From: Elusimicrobiota bacterium
GTDB taxonomy: Bacteria; Elusimicrobiota; Elusimicrobia; UBA1565; UBA9628
Length of the DNA stretch: 6,106 bases
Direction: 5' to 3'
Assembly (NCBI GenBank): GCA_028871595.1
Contig: JAGWMT010000194.1
Coordinates: forward strand, 1-6,106
Part shown: positions 4,646 through 6,106 of the stretch, one piece after another
Layout: each line of letters starts with the position of its first letter
Position numbering within the stretch: position 1 is the stretch's first letter
Program-made: the position numbers and the translations under genes
The notes under the pieces: generated by a model
Databases searched by the model: none
What the model saw: only the letters and a program-made list of their open reading frames with translations
Told to the model about the DNA's origin: nothing

Positions 4646-6106
4646 TTGGCGATGATCCGGAAGGAGTACTTGTCGCGCACGTTGTTCTGGGCCGGGTCGG
4701 CGGGCGCCAGGCGCACGTCGTAAGTGCCCCGGTCCAATTCGCGCACGAACGTGACGGGCTCCCCGGCCTTGGCCGCGGACGTCGACGCGAGCTCCTTATA
4801 CTCCTGGTCGTACAACGTCATCGTCGGGACGACGTTGATCACCCCGGTCAGATCGAATTCCACGGAACCCTTCTGGTAGACGTTGAATTCGTACCAGTCC
4901 TGGTCGCCCTTCGGCGCGAAGTAGCCGTCCACCGAATCGCCGATCTTCAAGGCCTGGACCGTCGCGGTGGAGTCGTTCGGCTCCCACTCCAGGCCGGGCT
5001 GCCACGGGATCAGCTTCTTCGTCAGCGTGTAGCCGTTGCGGCCGTCGGATTTCTTGCCGGTCTTCTCCGCGACGACCACGTAGTAATCGCCCTTCGTCAC
5101 GCCGTAACCGGTCAGAATCTCGGGCTGCTCGCGGCCCATGTTGTCCACCGTCAGCAGGTCGTTGCCGAGGCTGTCCTTCAGCGCCAAGGTCAAGTCCATG
5201 CCGGGCACGCCGGTCAAATCCACGCGCAGCAACTGCTTGGCCTCGGTCGTGATCGAGACTTTGTACCAGTCCGCGTCCCCGGCCGGGGCGATGGTCCCTT
5301 GGATGGAATCCAGCTCCAACGGCGTCGCGTCGGAGCGTTGGTTGTTCGGTTCGAATTCGGTGCGCCCCTGGTAAGGAAGCAGTTCGGTCATGAGGTCGAA
5401 CGGGTCGTCGGAGTTACCCACGTTGTCGTACTTCGAGCGCAGGCGCAGAAGATACTTGGCCGGGCCGCGCACGCCGAAGTTGCGCAGGCCCTCTCCCTCG
5501 CCGATGCCGCCCTGGTCCACGGCGACCAGCTTGTAGCCGTTGGTGTCGTAGACCTCCAGAATCGGGTCCACCTTGCGGACCTCGCTGACGTCCACGTTCA
5601 AGAGGAACAACCCTTCTTTCTGAACATCCACCGAGAACCAATGATCCACGCCCTGCGACTGCGGATCGTCGACCAGGAGGTTCCGGGTGGGCCAATACCA
5701 GCCGCGGACGACGCCGCCCGCCTCGATCGGCTGGGCGCTCAACGCGGTGAAATTCGGCTGGCGCTCGCGCCCGGGAGCCGTCTCCAGCTTGGTCTCCAGA
5801 CGGTACTCCTGCTTGGGGTTGTTCGCCGTCGGATTCTTGTTCGACACCGCCAAGTAATACGCCCCCGGCGAAACCCCCAGGCTCATGAGCTGCTCGTCGC
5901 CGCCCACGGTGGTCTCGTCGACCCGGATCAGCTCGCGCCGGTCGTTGTCGTACGCCGACAAGACGAAGTCGACGTCGCGGATGCCGCCCAGTTTGACGGA
6001 CAAAACGCCGCCTGAGACGATGTCCAATCGGTACCAATCCACGTCCTTCGGATTGGCGATCGTCCCGATCGCCGTCCGCCCCGCCTTCAGCGGCGTCGCC
6101 TGCTGA
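4642..6106 (-). CDS. PPC-repeat exported protein, 5' end missing
   Basis: The frame is open from the right edge to a TGA at 4642-4644, giving 487 visible residues; reading continues upstream past the apparent GTG at 6042, which lies inside a repeat and is not the start. The visible part is four tandem beta-sandwich modules of about 110-135 residues resembling bacterial pre-peptidase C-terminal (PPC) domains. Hallmarks are EPNN/EPND turns, xATPLxxGxxxxGTIA, GDxDWYxxxI, a VDLTG-type strand and YYLxV near each module's end. PPC domains usually sit beside secreted proteases or enzymes, or in surface proteins, and mostly mediate folding, secretion or binding rather than catalysis. No catalytic domain is visible; it may lie in the missing N terminus, along with the signal peptide. 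The protein ends right after the last module (YSFRIIAK), with no sorting signal. It is followed with an ATGA overlap by a lipoprotein gene. Alternatives: a pure PPC-repeat adhesin or a matrix protein. Confidence 0.85.
   Translation of the reverse strand, partial: QQATPLKAGRTAIGTIANPKDVDWYRLDIVSGGVLSVKLGGIRDVDFVLSAYDNDRRELIRVDETTVGGDEQLMSLGVSPGAYYLAVSNKNPTANNPKQEYRLETKLETAPGRERQPNFTALSAQPIEAGGVVRGWYWPTRNLLVDDPQSQGVDHWFSVDVQKEGLFLLNVDVSEVRKVDPILEVYDTNGYKLVAVDQGGIGEGEGLRNFGVRGPAKYLLRLRSKYDNVGNSDDPFDLMTELLPYQGRTEFEPNNQRSDATPLELDSIQGTIAPAGDADWYKVSITTEAKQLLRVDLTGVPGMDLTLALKDSLGNDLLTVDNMGREQPEILTGYGVTKGDYYVVVAEKTGKKSDGRNGYTLTKKLIPWQPGLEWEPNDSTATVQALKIGDSVDGYFAPKGDQDWYEFNVYQKGSVEFDLTGVINVVPTMTLYDQEYKELASTSAAKAGEPVTFVRELDRGTYDVRLAPADPAQNNVRDKYSFRIIAK
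4645..6106 (-). repeat. Four tandem PPC-like modules (protein-level repeat)
   Basis: Approximate limits on the minus strand are 6106-5770 (module 1, start missing), 5769-5365 (module 2), 5364-4996 (module 3) and 4995-4645 (module 4). The anchor motifs are VDWY, VDHWF, ADWY and QDWY. Modules 3 and 4 are canonical, each opening with EPN. Module 2 is the odd one: it opens RQPN, and where the others read GTIAPxGD it has GWYWPTRNLLVDD before its VDHWF strand. The DNA copies are too diverged for obvious nucleotide repeats, so the duplication is old. Confidence 0.75.

Noticed and set aside
4600..6015. 471-residue plus-strand frame opposite the PPC-repeat gene
   Set aside because: It is long only because stops are rare opposite GC-rich codons. 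The product is rich in Val, His, Gln and Arg with no domain, while the opposite strand has clear PPC repeats.

Overview
This is a GC-rich bacterial window (about two-thirds G+C by eye) with six genes packed end to end and one real intergenic gap of about 155 bases (1433-1587). The organism is probably diderm: there is a secreted phosphatase-like protein, a lipoprotein, a polytopic membrane protein resembling O-antigen ligases, and a PPC-repeat surface or periplasmic protein. The lineage cannot be fixed from sequence alone. A long Ala/Pro-rich stretch after a signal peptide in a GC-rich genome makes me lean weakly towards an Elusimicrobiota-like or other uncultured phylum.

Layout. Positions 1-1432 (minus, cut by the left edge) hold a secreted HAD-superfamily protein with a signal peptide, a roughly 120-residue Ala/Pro/Ser-rich linker and a C2-capped HAD domain. 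Its last catalytic motif looks split. A divergent promoter region follows (1433-1587). Its two -10-like boxes lie in an 11-bp perfect inverted repeat, TATAATCCTTG, one copy facing each way. The left promoter would give a leaderless GTG-started mRNA.

To the right, a three-gene operon runs on the plus strand: an ECF sigma factor (1588-2103), a zinc-binding membrane anti-sigma factor (2100-2465) and a 567-residue membrane protein with an O-antigen-ligase-like body and TPR-like tail (2462-4165). Each junction is a 4-base ATGA overlap, so the three should be translationally coupled.

A second unit converges on it from the right edge on the minus strand: a PPC-repeat protein (4642-6106, N terminus outside the window) followed, again with an ATGA overlap, by a small lipoprotein with a PEGA-like region (4169-4645). 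The stop codons of the two units are 3 bases apart.

The likely theme is envelope biology. An ECF/anti-sigma pair is tied to a membrane TPR protein that seems to lack the ligase active site, beside exported proteins of unknown substrate. The most notable points are that operon, the split HAD motif and the symmetrical promoter pair. No RNA genes, CRISPR arrays, insertion sequences or phage genes were seen.
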